Positions 33,902-45,624 of a stretch of DNA of 64,000 nucleotides are shown one piece after another. Where the stretch lies: the NCBI RefSeq assembly GCF_029407905.1, contig NC_073632.1, positions 56,964,964 through 57,028,963 on the forward strand. The letters run 5' to 3'. The stretch comes from Bubalus kerabau (taxonomy: Eukaryota; Chordata; Mammalia; Artiodactyla; Bovidae). The notes under the pieces are model-generated. The model was not told where the DNA came from, did no database searches, and was given only the letters and a program-made list of their open reading frames with translations. The position numbers and the translations under genes were made by a program. Position 1 is the first letter of the stretch. Each line of letters opens with the position of its first letter.

Positions 33902-34598
33902 CTCTACAACAGTCTTATTTAAAGGGAAATAGAATTACTACCAGGGTAATGGGAGAAGCTCACATTTCTTTAGTTTTGGAACGCTAACAAATTCATTAAG
34001 AAAGAGGACAAAAATGGAGTCTACATAGGCAACCAATAGTCTGCCATGGTAGTGATCCATTTTTCCTTCCCAACATAGCTCATCAAAAAGTTTAGGGAGG
34101 CTTATTTTAGAATTGAGTCTTTTATTAATCAGTATTGCCCAGCAGTTAAGTGTCAGCTCCAGGTAGGGAGCTGCACTGGGGTCCAACACAGATGGAATTT
34201 TAAGATCCAATGTTACAAACTGGAGTAAGGAAGACAGCTGGACACTGGACTAAGAACAGGTAAAAGCAAAAAAGGCATATGAGGTAAGGCTGTGGGACAC
34301 TGGTGAGCTGAACAGACTTACTGGTCTTACATATTGAGATACTAAGAGATTGACTGGCTGAAAATGAGTCTGCAGCTTATTAACCCATCCTGACAACCCA
34401 GGAGGTGACAAGGCTGAGAATTAAAGGCTAATGAGAGGGCTAAAAACATGAATGACTTTGTTGAGTTACTGAAAATATGTTGGAAACATCCCACCCTGAG
34501 ATTTTACTTTTGAGACACTTTTGGAATAATTAAGGTAATTTTGGTTAAATTACATAATTACATACATCACATATATAATTTTACATATATGGGTTCAT
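33902..34598. other. Intergenic DNA without recognised features
   Basis: No gene or repeat recognised. Confidence 0.5.
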
Positions 34599-34818
34599 TG
34601 TATTGTTGCTGTTTAGTTGCTAAGTTGTGTCTGACTCTTTTGCAACCCCATGGACTGGGGCCTGCCAGGCTCCTCTGTCCACGATATTCTCCATGAAAGA
34701 ATGCTGGACTGGGTTGCCATTTACTTCTCCAGGGGGTTTTCCCTGACCCAGGGATCAAACCCATGTCTCCTGCATTGGCAGGTGGATTATCTGCTGCTGA
34801 GCTACCAGGGAAGCCCCC
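34599..34818 (-). mobile_element. Bov-tA SINE with 12-bp target duplication
   Basis: Complete reverse copy. atatgggttcat at 34587-34598 and 34819-34830 flanks it perfectly. Confidence 0.9.
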
Positions 34819-35048
34819 ATATGGGTTCATATTGTACATATATTGTTTTGAAAACTATTTACTCAGCTGTACATCTTAATATGTTTCCATATCAAACAAT
34901 ACAGATTTCACTTTATTTACAGATGTGCCATAATTTATTTAAATCAACCCTCTACTGAACATTTTTTGGTATAATACATTTTTAAGTACCATGAGTTTTA
35001 ATTGGTTTCCCAATCATCCATTAATTTCAACCCACTACACTCAATATT

Positions 35049-35333
35049 CGGAGAAGGCAATGGCAGCCCACTCCAGTACTCTTGCCTGGAAAATTCCATG
35101 GACGGAGGAGCCTGGTAGGCTGCAGTCCATGGGGTCTCTAGGAGTCCAACACGACTGAGCGACTTCACTTTCACTTTTCACTTTCATGCATTGGAGCAGG
35201 AAATGGCAACCCACTCCAGTGTTCTTGCCTGGAGAATCCTAGGGAGAGGAGCCTGGTGGGCTGCCATCTACAGGGTCGAACAGAGTAGACACGACTGACA
35301 CGACTTACCAGCAGCAGCAGCATACTCAATATT
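35049..35333 (+). mobile_element. Bov-A2 SINE with 10-bp target duplication
   Basis: Full-length two-monomer forward copy starting 'cggagaaggcaatggcagcc' and ending in (agc)n. actcaatatt at 35039-35048 and 35334-35343 flanks it. Confidence 0.9.
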
Positions 35334-35343
35334 GCCAAGATAA

Positions 35344-35955
35344 TCTTACAATCCCATTTTGAAACTGCCAAATCCTGATTGCCAATAGAACTAAATCCCT
35401 TAAATTAAAAATTGAGTCTCTCTTTATAGACAGTTTTCTAGCTAGTTCTGACTTTATTCGTCACTATCTTCTAATAAGAACCTTCTATCATGGACAAACA
35501 TTTTACTCACCAAAGAATGCGTCTGCACTCTTGTTTCCTTACCTTTGCTCAGGGTATATTTTATGGACAGTGTTCCTTGTCTTCATCAGGAATCTTTGTC
35601 ATCAGATTGTCTTTCCATTAATGTTTCAGAAAATTCCCCCAGGGACTATTAAGAATACAAAGACAGTTCTTAAAGTTCAATGAAGTATATTTCCTTCTAG
35701 ATCAGGACTATCTAATAGAATAAGATGCAAGTAAACGATGCAAGTGACTCATGTAATTTAAAATTTTTCTAGTAAGTAGATTAAAAAGTAAAACTAAACA
35801 AGTGAAATTTAACTCAGTTATCTACCAAATATTATTTCAACACATCATTAATGAAAGAATTATGCTATTTTTCGCTTTTTCTTTGTACTAAGTCTTTAAA
35901 TCTGATGTGTATTTCACACTTACTGTATTTCTGAAATTGGACTAGCTACAAGTAT
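35344..35955. other. AT-rich intergenic DNA
   Basis: No gene or recognised repeat. Confidence 0.5.
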
Positions 35956-36270
35956 GATAGTGAAAGTTGCTCAGTCCTGTCCCACTTTTTGCTACCCCAT
36001 GGACTATATAGTCCTTGGAATTCTCGGGGCCAGAATGCTGGAGTGGGAAGCCATTCTCTTCTCCAGGGGATCTTCCCAACCCAGGGATCAAACCCAGGTC
36101 TCCTGCATTACAAGTGGAGTCTTTACCAACTGAGCCATCAGGAAAGCCCAAGAATACTAGAGTGGGTAGCCTATTCCTTCTTCAGGGGATCTTCCTGACC
36201 CAGGAATTGAACTGGGGTCTCTTGCACTGTAGGCAGATTCTTTTACACCTGAGCTACCAGGAAAGCACAT
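35956..36270 (-). mobile_element. Dimeric Bov-tA SINE
   Basis: Reverse strand. Two tRNA-like heads occur: one near 36240-36265, the other near 36120-36150. A complete monomer is followed by a second head with only part of a body. The repeat tacaagtat at 35947-35955 and 36271-36279 flanks the whole unit, so the dimer seems to have inserted as one piece. Confidence 0.75.
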
Positions 36271-36279
36271 TACAAGTAT

Positions 36280-37157
36280 ATGAATTTATATTTGGCTAGT
36301 GGCTACCCTACTGGACAGGGCAATTCTAAACACAGTCTATTTTCAATTTCCTTCTTATCCCTTAAGTCTCTGAAACTGTGATGAGAACAATCTGTCATGT
36401 GAACTCCTAAAACTTATTGCTACCACCTCTCTTTATCATCTGGCCTTCCTTGCATTTTTTACCTTTTGATGCATTTGTTTCACAGCTAACTTGTAAATTC
36501 TAAGGCTGGAACCATGAACTGATTGACTTTCCAGGTTGTAAACACCTTTAACAAAACCATCAGCTAATTCTTCTCTTGATGCCTGGCTCTCCTATACCTA
36601 GGTCCTGTTAAGTAAACCTTCACAATCTACTTAAAAGTCAAATCCAGTGGTCAAGGCAACCATGTAACCCAAAGCAGACACCTTCTCTGGTGAGTGCCAG
36701 AAGGGAATCTTCTCAGGATCTGAAATCTGTTTCTCTCAACTCGGCATCTCTTGAGACCACATGAACCAAATCTATGTCACATGACAAGTTTTTACATATT
36801 TGGAGACAGTCCCAGTAGCTTTTGTTCTTCTATGAGAATCTTCCCAAGTTCAGATAATACTTCATTTGTCATGCTTTTGAGAATTCGTCATCATTTTGCT
36901 CTTCTTTGAAATAGTTCCAGCATCTTTGAGGTCTTCTTGAAGTGTTTGATCTAGAACTGAAGGGCAGAACCCCAGAAGTAATAGTTGGGCCAGTGAAATG
37001 TATAATTGGATCATTACTGGCAGCCTTTATAAAACACGGTTCTATGAGGCATCAAGACACATTCCTTACAAGAGTGTGTTTGGAAGAGAAAGAAGGAGCC
37101 ACAACACATTATTAGCTCATACCACCTTTGCGTGCTCTGCTTTTTTAGTCTAGAATC
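36280..37157. other. Intergenic DNA without recognised features
   Basis: No gene or clear repeat. Confidence 0.5.
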
Positions 37158-37169
37158 GTACACACATGC

Positions 37170-37396
37170 GAAGAGCTGACTCATTTGAAAAGACCCTGAT
37201 GCTGGGAAAGATTGAGGGCAGGAGGAGAAGGGGACGACAGAGGATGAGATGGCTGGATGGCATCACCGACTCAATGGACTTGAGTTTGGGTGGACTCCGG
37301 GAGTTGGTGATGGACAGGCAGGCCTGGCCTGCTGCGGTTCATGGGGACGCAAAGAGTCGGACACGACTGAGCAACTGAACTGAACTGAACTGAACT
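37170..37396 (+). mobile_element. BovB LINE 3' end, 12-bp target duplication
   Basis: Forward, severely truncated copy with a (tgaac)n tail. gtacacacatgc at 37158-37169 and 37397-37408 flanks it. The end of the left copy (catgc) is also what BovB itself would have at that point, so the 5' junction probably formed at microhomology. Confidence 0.88.
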
Positions 37397-37713
37397 GTAC
37401 ACACATGCTTGAGGTTAGTTTTTCTTAACCTCTCTCTGATTTGCAACTGAGCCAGGTAATCTCCAGGCATTTTGTTTTTGGTGGGGTTCGTCAGACAAAA
37501 GGACCAACTAGAAGACATAACTTTGAGACAACTAAACTGAGAATCAGAAAGCTTAAGGAAGGCGGGACTTGAGAGCAAGGAATCATGTATAAAGTGACCA
37601 GTGGCCAGGGTTGCTGGCTGGTGATGACAATGGCAATTAACTTGGTTCTTCGCTCATACTCAGGACTCCTCTCTCACTTATTTGTAATAAGCATTATTTC
37701 CTCCAGGTCTTCG

Positions 37714-37741
37714 TCCGACACGACTGAGCGACTGAACTGAG
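37714..37741 (+). mobile_element. 28-bp BovB tail micro-insertion
   Basis: The 28 bases are the extreme 3' end of BovB: the cggacacgactgagcgac block plus one and a half tgaac units. cctccaggtcttcg occurs immediately before (37700-37713) and after (37742-37755), a perfect 14-base target-site duplication. The pre-insertion site is directly readable. Confidence 0.9.
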
Positions 37742-37856
37742 CCTCCAGGTCTTCGCCTTAGAAATGGGCGAGAAGATAAGGCCGATCCAAGTATAATTAC
37801 TGCAAAGAAAGACGCTCAGGCAATTTGGAGGTGGCAGGAGAGGTGTGGTGACAGCA

Positions 37857-38125
37857 ACCTGCTGCTGCTGCTAAGTCGCTTCAGTCGTGTCAGCCTCTGT
37901 GCGACCCCATAGACGGCAGCCCACCAGGCTCCCCCGTCCCTGGGATTCTCCAGTCAAGAACACTGGAGTGGGTTACCATTTCCTTCTCCAATGCATGAAA
38001 GTGAAAAGTGAAAGTGAAGTCGCTCAGTCGTGTCCGACTCCTAGCGACCCCATGGACTGCAGCCTACCAGGCTCCTCCGTCCATGGAATTTTCCAGGCAA
38101 GAGTTCTGGAGTGGGTTGCCATTGA
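37857..38125 (-). mobile_element. Bov-A2 SINE next to the ASCC3 promoter
   Basis: Two-monomer reverse copy with the (agc)n tail at the left. Its right edge lies about 60 bases upstream of the inverted CCAAT box of the CpG island. Confidence 0.88.
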
Positions 38126-38144
38126 CCTACACACCCGGAATCCC

Positions 38145-38690
38145 AGGATCGCGCGCACGCGCGCCCGCCCAAGAGCCCGCCCTCGCAATTGGCCGGTCCC
38201 GATCTGAGCTCCGCGGGCAGGAGGCGGGGCGGCGGCGCGCGCGCGCGGGCGGGGTGGAGCTGAAGGAGCCGACGTGCGACGTTGGCGCCGCTGCCGGCCG
38301 GTGACGTGTAGGCCCGCGTCTCCTCCGCCCCCTCCCTGCTTGCCGGGTCTGTGGGTCAGTCCCCTGGTCGAGCCGTCTTCGTGGACCCTGCCCCAGGACT
38401 GGGAGGGATCCGGCTAGGCCGGCGTGGAGTGCGGACGAGGACGCGGCGGGGAAGTTGTCCTCTGGCCTTCTCTGCCCTGCCCTCTGCCCCCCACCCGGCG
38501 TGGGAAGTAAAGATCAAACCGAAAGGGAGGGAGACGAGCTGGCAGAGTGATGGGAAGCTCTTGAAGCGGGGCCGAAGGTGAGGAGGGGGACCTGGGAGGA
38601 GAAGGGGAGCTGCGGCCCGGGGAAGCCGGCGGGAGGCGGGGCCAGGGCGCCCCAGGTGCGATTGTCTTTCGGCCCCGGAGGCGAGCTCGG
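38145..38690 (+). promoter_or_regulatory. ASCC3: CpG-island promoter of ASCC3
   Basis: This is the only dense CpG cluster in the window. It contains an inverted CCAAT box (ATTGG, 38188-38192), GC boxes (GGGGCGG at 38226-38232, GGGCGGGG at 38247-38254) and a CRE-like TGACGTG (38302-38308). There is an alternating (CG) run near 38236-38247. No TATA box was seen, which fits a housekeeping promoter with dispersed start sites. It lies about 20 kb upstream of the first coding exon of ASCC3, on the same strand. Confidence 0.8.
38290..38577 (+). other. ASCC3: ASCC3 exon 1 (untranslated; start approximate)
   Basis: The exon end is set by the strong donor AAG|GTGAGG (exon ends at 38577). The start cannot be fixed from sequence; 38290 is a guess downstream of the GC boxes and near the CRE-like site. 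An ATG at 38550 opens a four-residue upstream ORF ending at TGA 38562-38564. Assignment to ASCC3 rests on strand, on the lack of another CpG island, and on coding exons following at 58961 and 60590. Confidence 0.6.
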
Positions 38691-39543
38691 ACCTGTCATT
38701 CCTCTCTGGGCCTGAGACTTTTCCGTGGTCTCGGATAGTCTCGTCCTGCTCAGGAAATTTGTAGGGTGGGGGTGGGGATCAAAACATGAACACGGCCACA
38801 TGTTGCCAAGGTGTTAGGCCACAAGGCTAAGACCAGATGCGTGCTTTTTTTCCCCTGTGCGTGAGTAGTTTGTTTTCATTCGTTTTCTTTTTTTTTCTTT
38901 GCAAAAATGTAATAACTTTTTCATTTTCTTCACGTGGACTTGGGAGAGAAATCAACTTCCCAGTGTTTTTTACTTTCACACTGAACAGTAAATAAACTGG
39001 ATAGGGAGTGGACCATGGTGAATTGTGGGTGAATTTAGCAATCGAGGAATCTAGAATGTTATTTTGAAGAAAGTGTGTTGTATGTGCGAGCATGCTGCGA
39101 TGTCGTGGGTACGTGGGCAGTTTATTTTAAATAGGCTTCTTATCACACACTAACTTGTTCACTGATTGCAGTGTGCTCATGTATTTGCTCTCTGGTTTAA
39201 AAGAAACGTCATTTTAGCGCTAGCTAAAAGTTTAACACGAATGGCATCACATGTGCAGTTCAAACTAGTAATCTCATTTTCTTTCTTTCCCTAAGTAAAA
39301 TTAGACTTGAGTAGCTGTTGTCTCCATCACCACATTTCATGTTTCATAGACTGAAATCATCTTTCCGACTTTTCAAAATGTTCTTAAAAGTTGAGGATTC
39401 AGCTTTTGATTCCAGTCTGAATTGTGCTCCTGTTCATATATCTTTTATTTTTAATCGTGGTTATAATAATATTCTTGCATAAGAAAAATGCTCTTTAGAG
39501 ATGCCAGTTAAGTGTAAGCTAAACAGTGTTATTGGAGTGAATT

Positions 39544-39749
39544 GGGGCTTCCCTGGTGGCTCAGACGGTAAAGCATCTGCCTGCAATGCGGGAGACCTGG
39601 GTTCGATCCCTGGGTCGGGAAGATCCCCTGGAGCAGGAAATGGCAACCCACTCCAGTATTGTTGCCTGGAAAATTCCATGGATGGAGGACCCTGGTGGGC
39701 TACAGTCCATGGAGTGGCAGAGTCGGACACGACTAGGCGACTTCACTTA
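39544..39749 (+). mobile_element. Bov-tA SINE with intact Pol III boxes
   Basis: Well-preserved forward copy: head 'ggcttccctggtggctcaga', box B-like 'gggttcgatccc', Bov-A body, and tail 'gactaggcgacttcactta'. It lies in ASCC3 intron 1. Confidence 0.88.
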
Positions 39750-40453
39750 TTTTCTTTCTTTAATTTTTCATGGCTTATTATTGTGATCCCTGCTGTATAA
39801 TTTTAGTTTTCTTTCATTCATCATTCACTTATTTATGTCTTTCTATGTGCCAGGCACTATGCTAGGCCTAGGCAGTCAAGAGAGACAGGATGTCTGTACT
39901 TAGGAAACTTTCTATAGTCCTTCCTCCTTCTAATAGAGAATCTTGATTAGGGTTCCTCCTCATGCCACGGATATCTAGTTGACAAAAGCAAGGCTTTTTG
40001 CAAGAAAAAGTTACTGTCAGTGTTTATATATAAAGTGGCATTGAAAGAGGAGCAGATCATTTTACTTGAACAGCATGACTTGTTTTGTTTTTGATCAAAA
40101 AGATAGTATGCATGCTTGTGTTTTGCCGGTTAAGAGGAGTAAGTTTTCTTTTGGACAAGTTGACTTAATTATAAAATTCAGAATCAGAAGTCAGTTTATA
40201 CCTGAAAAATAATACTTAAACATTAAAAATGTTTTTAAAGTAATTTTTCCAGTTTTTACATTGGTCTGTTGGTCTATGTGTTAATAACTTGTAATTCATT
40301 AGAGTAATTCATAGTAGTTCTATGCACAGAGCATTTTCATCAGAAATATGTATAATACTTGTTGACTGAAGTGAATTTATTGTCCAATAATACTTTCCAT
40401 GGGGCAGTAGTTAACATAAGCCCTTTTAGTACAGAATAGTCTTGATGTGTTGT

Positions 40454-40530
40454 TATTGTTCAGTCAGTAAGTTGTTTACCATTCTTTTGTGACCCCGTGA
40501 ACTGCAGCGTGTCAGACTTCGCTGTCTTGA
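40454..40530 (-). mobile_element. Bov-A/BovB tail fragment
   Basis: Short diverged reverse fragment: 'gttcagtcagtaagttg' followed by 'gtgaccccgtgaactgcagc'. Confidence 0.6.
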
Positions 40531-40644
40531 TGTAATGTGGCACAGTTTTCAACTTTGAGCAGATGTCTACCTGAAACTGAAATTGTAGCAAACACATTTA
40601 TGGAAAGAAAAAGTGCTTAATTACCAAGGAAGAGAGAATAAAAT

Positions 40645-40850
40645 ATTTGTGTTTGCTCAGTTGTGTTCTGTTCTTTGTGACCCCCATGCGATGTTGTCTG
40701 CCAGGCTCCTGTGTCCATGGAATTTTCTAGGCAAGAATACTGAAGTGAGTTGCCATTTCCTTCTCCAGGGGATCTTCCCTACCCAGGGATCGAATCTGTG
40801 TCTTCTGTATTGGCAGGTGGATTCTCTACCATTGAGCTACCTGGGAGTAT
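40645..40850 (-). mobile_element. Bov-tA SINE
   Basis: Diverged reverse copy with the head at the right ('ctcccaggtagctcaatggt') and 'ctccaggggatcttccctac' inside. Confidence 0.8.
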
Positions 40851-42355
40851 ATGTTTAATAATTATCCAAAGGCAGACTTTATGTGTCTATCTCCTACATT
40901 ATACTCTAAAGTTACTTAAAATAGTTACTTATTTCTTTGGCCTGGTATAATATCTGGCATATGGTTGACAGACCCATGTAAATGTTCATTCATTCAATAT
41001 GTACCATCTCATTTGAGTATTTTGTGGTTAGATGAGCAAGTGAATATTTTTGAGTGAGTTTGTCTACTGTTTGTTCATTTTCCTGCTGTGTTGGCTTATA
41101 ATAATGTCTTATAGACATATTTATATTTCTGAAACTCTATGTGTTTCAGAGTTAGTGCAGTTAAACTTGTTTGAGTATTCTGGTTTAATCAGATTATTCA
41201 GCCTGAAAGGGGCATAAAAAAATCATTTTGTAACCCTCTTTATTTTATTGATCAGAAAATTGATACCTTGAGAAGTTAACTGGTTTTCTGCCATCAAACA
41301 AATTGGCCTCTGAACTAATTTACCTCTATTTTTATTGTTTCTTCCCACTGCATTCTACTTCTAAGAAATTGTTATTTGAGTAGAATAACCCTTGGGGACC
41401 TTTGTAAATTAGATTCCCATTTTGTCTTCCTGGTGTTGGAGTCTGGGGTTAGTTTTTCTCCATTTCTGTGATTTCCTCTTCAAGGAGAATTCATAGGAAT
41501 TGCATTTGTTATCAAAGGTTTGAAATGACATGGAAAATAAGGGTGGGAATTTGGAAAGATACATAATTGAAAAATGTAATATGTAAGAAATTTTCAGGTA
41601 ATAATAAAACTCTTGGGATATGTTTTAATAAGATAACTGGGAAGAAATATTTATATTTGAAGAAGAAAAAGTTCACAGCTACTTATTTAATGACTAAACC
41701 AAAGATTGTCAAACTACTAAATCATAATTTTGGGAAGTGGTGTCTGGAAATGTCTATTTTCAAGTGAATTCCCAATGATTCCAGTGCAACCAATTCATAT
41801 TGTTGAAGGACTTCATATTAAAGCATATGAATTCAAGAGCCTCTTAATTATAGATAATATCTGTTAAACCAGAACTTCAAAAGAAGGAAGGTAATTTTAT
41901 CTTAGGATTGTAGAGTAGTTAGAGAGGCAGTTGATAATGTTTTCCAGCATTTTCAAAGACTTGCTAGGTTAATTTCAAATGAAGTGAGTGACCAGCAAGT
42001 TCCTCAGTTGTGTGTAGCTAAGAAATGTGGCATATGAATTTGAGAAAGGAAAACTACATTCCATTTCAAGCGAGGAAATTCTTGTTTACTGATGAGACAA
42101 TTTGGGTTTGCCAAAAAATTCTTGGAAGTGCATAAAGTGTTCAACAGGCTAATCAAATGTAACAATATAAAAATGGTAAATTCTACTCTTATTTATAAAT
42201 ACAAATAGATACAGCTTCATCTTGATTTAAGAGATTTAATTATAAAATTCTACATAAATAATTTATAAGAAGAAATTAATGTTAAGGGCAGGTTACAATT
42301 TGCAAAAATGATTTCAGTGCACCTTTTCCTAGTGCACATGCCTTTTCTAAAATGT

Positions 42356-42580
42356 TCGGTTCAGTTGCTCAGTCGTGTCCGACTCTGTGACCCCATGAAC
42401 CGCAGCATGCCAGGCCTCCCTGTCCACCTACCATCTTACTTGGGTTTCTCTCACCTTGGATGTGGGATATCTCTTTGTGGCTGCTCCAATAAAGTGCAGT
42501 CGCTGCTCCTTACCTTGGACGTGGGGTAGCTCCTCTCAGGCGCCGCCCCTGACCTCAGGTGTGGGGTGGCTCCTGCTTTA
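42356..42580 (-). mobile_element. Internally deleted BovB: 5' UTR repeats joined to 3' tail
   Basis: Read on the minus strand. The right part has two to three copies of a GC-rich unit (gaggagctaccccacgtcc-type), followed by 'gagaaacccaagtaagatgg', which I recall as BovB 5' UTR sequence. Without any ORF between, it passes into the 3' tail (gacagggaggcctggcatgc and onward to gactgagcaactgaac) at about 42425. Roughly 3 kb of the element are missing at this one joint. Confidence 0.65.
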
Positions 42581-43349
42581 AGTAGTACCTCTGTCACCAA
42601 GGGGGCCCATTAAACATTCTTTCTGAGCATTCTTTAATGAGTGAAGGAAGCTTTGCAAAAATATTAGCAATGCTTTTACCCTGGGGACTGGAGAGGTAAG
42701 GAATAACCTAATAATCACTTCTGGAAGACTTCACAGTAATACTCTGAGTACACATCATTGAATAGATATTTATTGAGTTCTTTGGCATAGGCCAAGAACT
42801 TTGCCAGGTACCAAAGAGATGAAGATATACATTACTTATTCTCTCTTGGAGATTATAGTCAAGATGTTGGCTCTGTGAGAGTGTTCAGTGCAGTTCCTTA
42901 AGGCAAGGACAAGTATTAATGCATGGCCACTGACTGCTCTCCTGGCCATCTGAAGTTAGAAAAGTAGAGGCCCTGTCGCTGATTAAAAAGGTGAAACAGC
43001 TGTTATCCTAAGTCAGAGATTTTGGCAATCAGCTCAGAAAGAAAACTGAGTGGGTTTTAGAGAGGTTTAAGGTTGCTTGACTTAACACCAAGCTTTGAGA
43101 ACTCTTCTATTTGTATTTATTAGAAACGGAACACTGGAAAAACACAGCTTAAATTCTAAATCCAAGGATATTTTACTACATTTCTTGACAGCGTTTGGCA
43201 TAGTTGACCATATTGCTTGTTTAAAACTTATCCTTCCGTTATCCTAACCCCAGTCTGGCCTTACTTGACCTTCTGCTGTTCAGAATCTCCTTTATAGACC
43301 TTACCCCACTCCCACCCCCGCTATTTTTTCTGTAAAGACTTGTGTTTCT

Positions 43350-44200
43350 CCACCTTCCGCTGTCTTGTCTTCTTTAGTCTTCACATAAATCCTTGGATGA
43401 TTTTCAGCTGTTCCCATGGTATTCCTTATGATTCTCATGTTTATATTCAGACCTCTGTCCTGAATTTCACACCTGAATATTCAGTCCCTGCTGGCCATTT
43501 CTACTTGAATGTCATGTGGACATCTTAGACTCACTCTGTTTGAGATTGAACTCATGATATTCTGGTCTAGTTTTGTGAATTATATCATCACCTATCAACA
43601 TGGAAGTCAACTGTGGTCCTTGCCTCCTTCCCCACCACAGATAAAAATAATCAGACTAAGCCAAATAGATTTGATTGGATTCCTCCACTTTCCTCTAATT
43701 CACTACCATTACAGTTCAGGAACTCTCATCTCTTCTTCTGGATTACTCTAACAACCTCATAGTGTCTTTCTGCTTCAGGTCTTGCCTTCCTGTGGTCCGT
43801 TTTCTTCTCTGCAGTCATAGTGCGTGTGTGCGTGCTTAGTGGCTTCAGTCATGTCCAACTCTGTACGACCTTATGGACCATGGCCTGCTAGGCTCCTCTG
43901 TCCATGGGATTCTCCAGGCAAGTAATCCCTGTTAAACACAGCTCAAGTCAATAACTCTTTCGGAGATTTCTTTTACTATTAAAAGAGTTTCCAAACAACA
44001 TGACTTACCAGGCCCTGATGACCTTGTTCCCACCTCTCTCTCCAGCCCCATCTCCTGCCACATTACATACTCCTTGACTACTATCCTTCAGTCATCTATT
44101 TAGTTCTTGGAATGTGGCATGTTCTCACCTCTCATCAGTATGTGTACCTGATTGACTCCTCATCCCTGTTGTCTCAAGGAAGGAAGGTACTTTTTCTTCC
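43350..44200 (+). mobile_element. L2-like ancient LINE remnants
   Basis: Phrases such as 'cttgaatgtcatgtggacatcttagactcactctg' (split across 43505-43540) and 'ccacctctctctccagccccatctcctgcca' (44030-44060) follow L2-type LINE sequence. Interrupted by a Bov-A fragment at 43838-43922. Very diverged. Confidence 0.4.
43838..43922 (-). mobile_element. Bov-A fragment
   Basis: Reverse fragment: 'cttcagtcatgtccaactctg' to 'gggattctccaggcaag'. Preceded by a short (gt)n run. Confidence 0.75.
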
Positions 44201-45411
44201 CGGTTTCCTTTTCTGCTAGGCTGGATGCAGCTGCTTTGTGTTCCAAAAACGCTCATTACTGCCCTCTTTGAGAGCCAGCAGTCTTACTCTGTATTGAGAT
44301 AGCTTATCTCATTGGGTTGTCTTCTGCACCAGATTGTGAGATTACCCTCCTGAAGTTGACTCCTTCGCCCCGGGCACCTGGTGCCTCTCAGGTCACTGCA
44401 GCTGCCCTCATAGATGGTCAGGTGTCACCACTACAGACTTGTCTAATCTTTTACTTTGTGTTCATTCTTGTCATTTAAACTTCTAAATAGTTGATACCTA
44501 TTAAAAAAATCTGGAGATCTCTTATTAATTTTTACTCTTAAGAAGATACAGTATTTACCAGAAGAGTTAGGGAAGACAGATATTTGAATATTCAGAGTAG
44601 TGTTTCCAAATACAGGATGCAGAGTTAAATTTGGATTTCAGGTAAGAAACAGCAATTTTTTTTTTTTAGTATAACTATAAGCCATTTAAGAATATCTCAA
44701 ATATTGCATAGGATATATTATACTAAAAGAATGATTTATTAAACAACCTGAAATTCAAATTTAACCCTGCACTTTATATTTTTATCTGGCAACTGTAACT
44801 TAAAAAAAATTTGTGTGATTCTTAGTCTGAGAGCATAGACACAAAGGTAGATTGGGTCTCTTGAAAATGTAATCCTGAAGTTAATCATACATTAACTCCA
44901 ATGATCAAGAAGAGAGAGGTGTCTCAAGAAACTGATGCTGTGCCTGAGTATTTTTTAAAAATATAAGTTCAACAATGGAGAAAGAGTACACAAACTAAGA
45001 ATGAATTAAAGAAAAGTGAATTTGTAGAACCTGTGATGTGAATCCTTGAAGAAACACTGAGGATAGTGAAACAGTTTTTAAGCTACATTTAGCAGTGTAT
45101 TTCTTGGGGCAATTACTAGGATGTTAAAAGAGAAAATAGATTTAATTAACTGCTAAATTCTCTTCCCTCTTTTATGCTAAGGAGAATGGACTCTGGATTG
45201 AAAATGGCAGAATTAATTTGGTTAAATGGAATTGAAGTACATTATGGGTGGCAATATTAAAAGAGCGCCCAGGTGTTCAATGTTAAGTCTCATAAGCCAG
45301 AGCATTTTCAGGAATGCTTTCAGAAGCTGCGATTTGCTAGACATTCAGTTTGATGCTTTCACAACTCTTCTGTTTCTTATTAGGCTTCTGTGTTTATTTA
45401 AAACTTAATTA

Positions 45412-45521
45412 GGGAGGGAGGTTCAAGTGGGATATACATACACCTATGGCTGATTCATGTGGATGTATGGCAGAAACCAACACAATATTGTAAAACAATT
45501 ATCCTTCAGTTAAAAATAAAT
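45412..45521 (+). mobile_element. L1 3' end, 11-bp target duplication
   Basis: The last ~110 bases of a ruminant L1 ('ggatgtatggcagaaaccaa', 'caatattgtaaaacaatta', A-rich end 'aaaaataaat'). aaacttaatta at 45401-45411 and 45522-45532 flanks it. Confidence 0.8.
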
Positions 45522-45624
45522 AAACTTAATTAAAACTTTAGTTTTGATATATTTCCAGAAAATGGAAAATGTTCAGAAAATAATGTAACACACATTGCCA
45601 TGCAGATTTAACAAGGAGTAGTTT

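Noticed and set aside
39556..39786. Multi-frame ORFs in intron 1 at 39461-39800
   Set aside because: All fall in a Bov-tA SINE, which happens to be open in several frames; not a gene.
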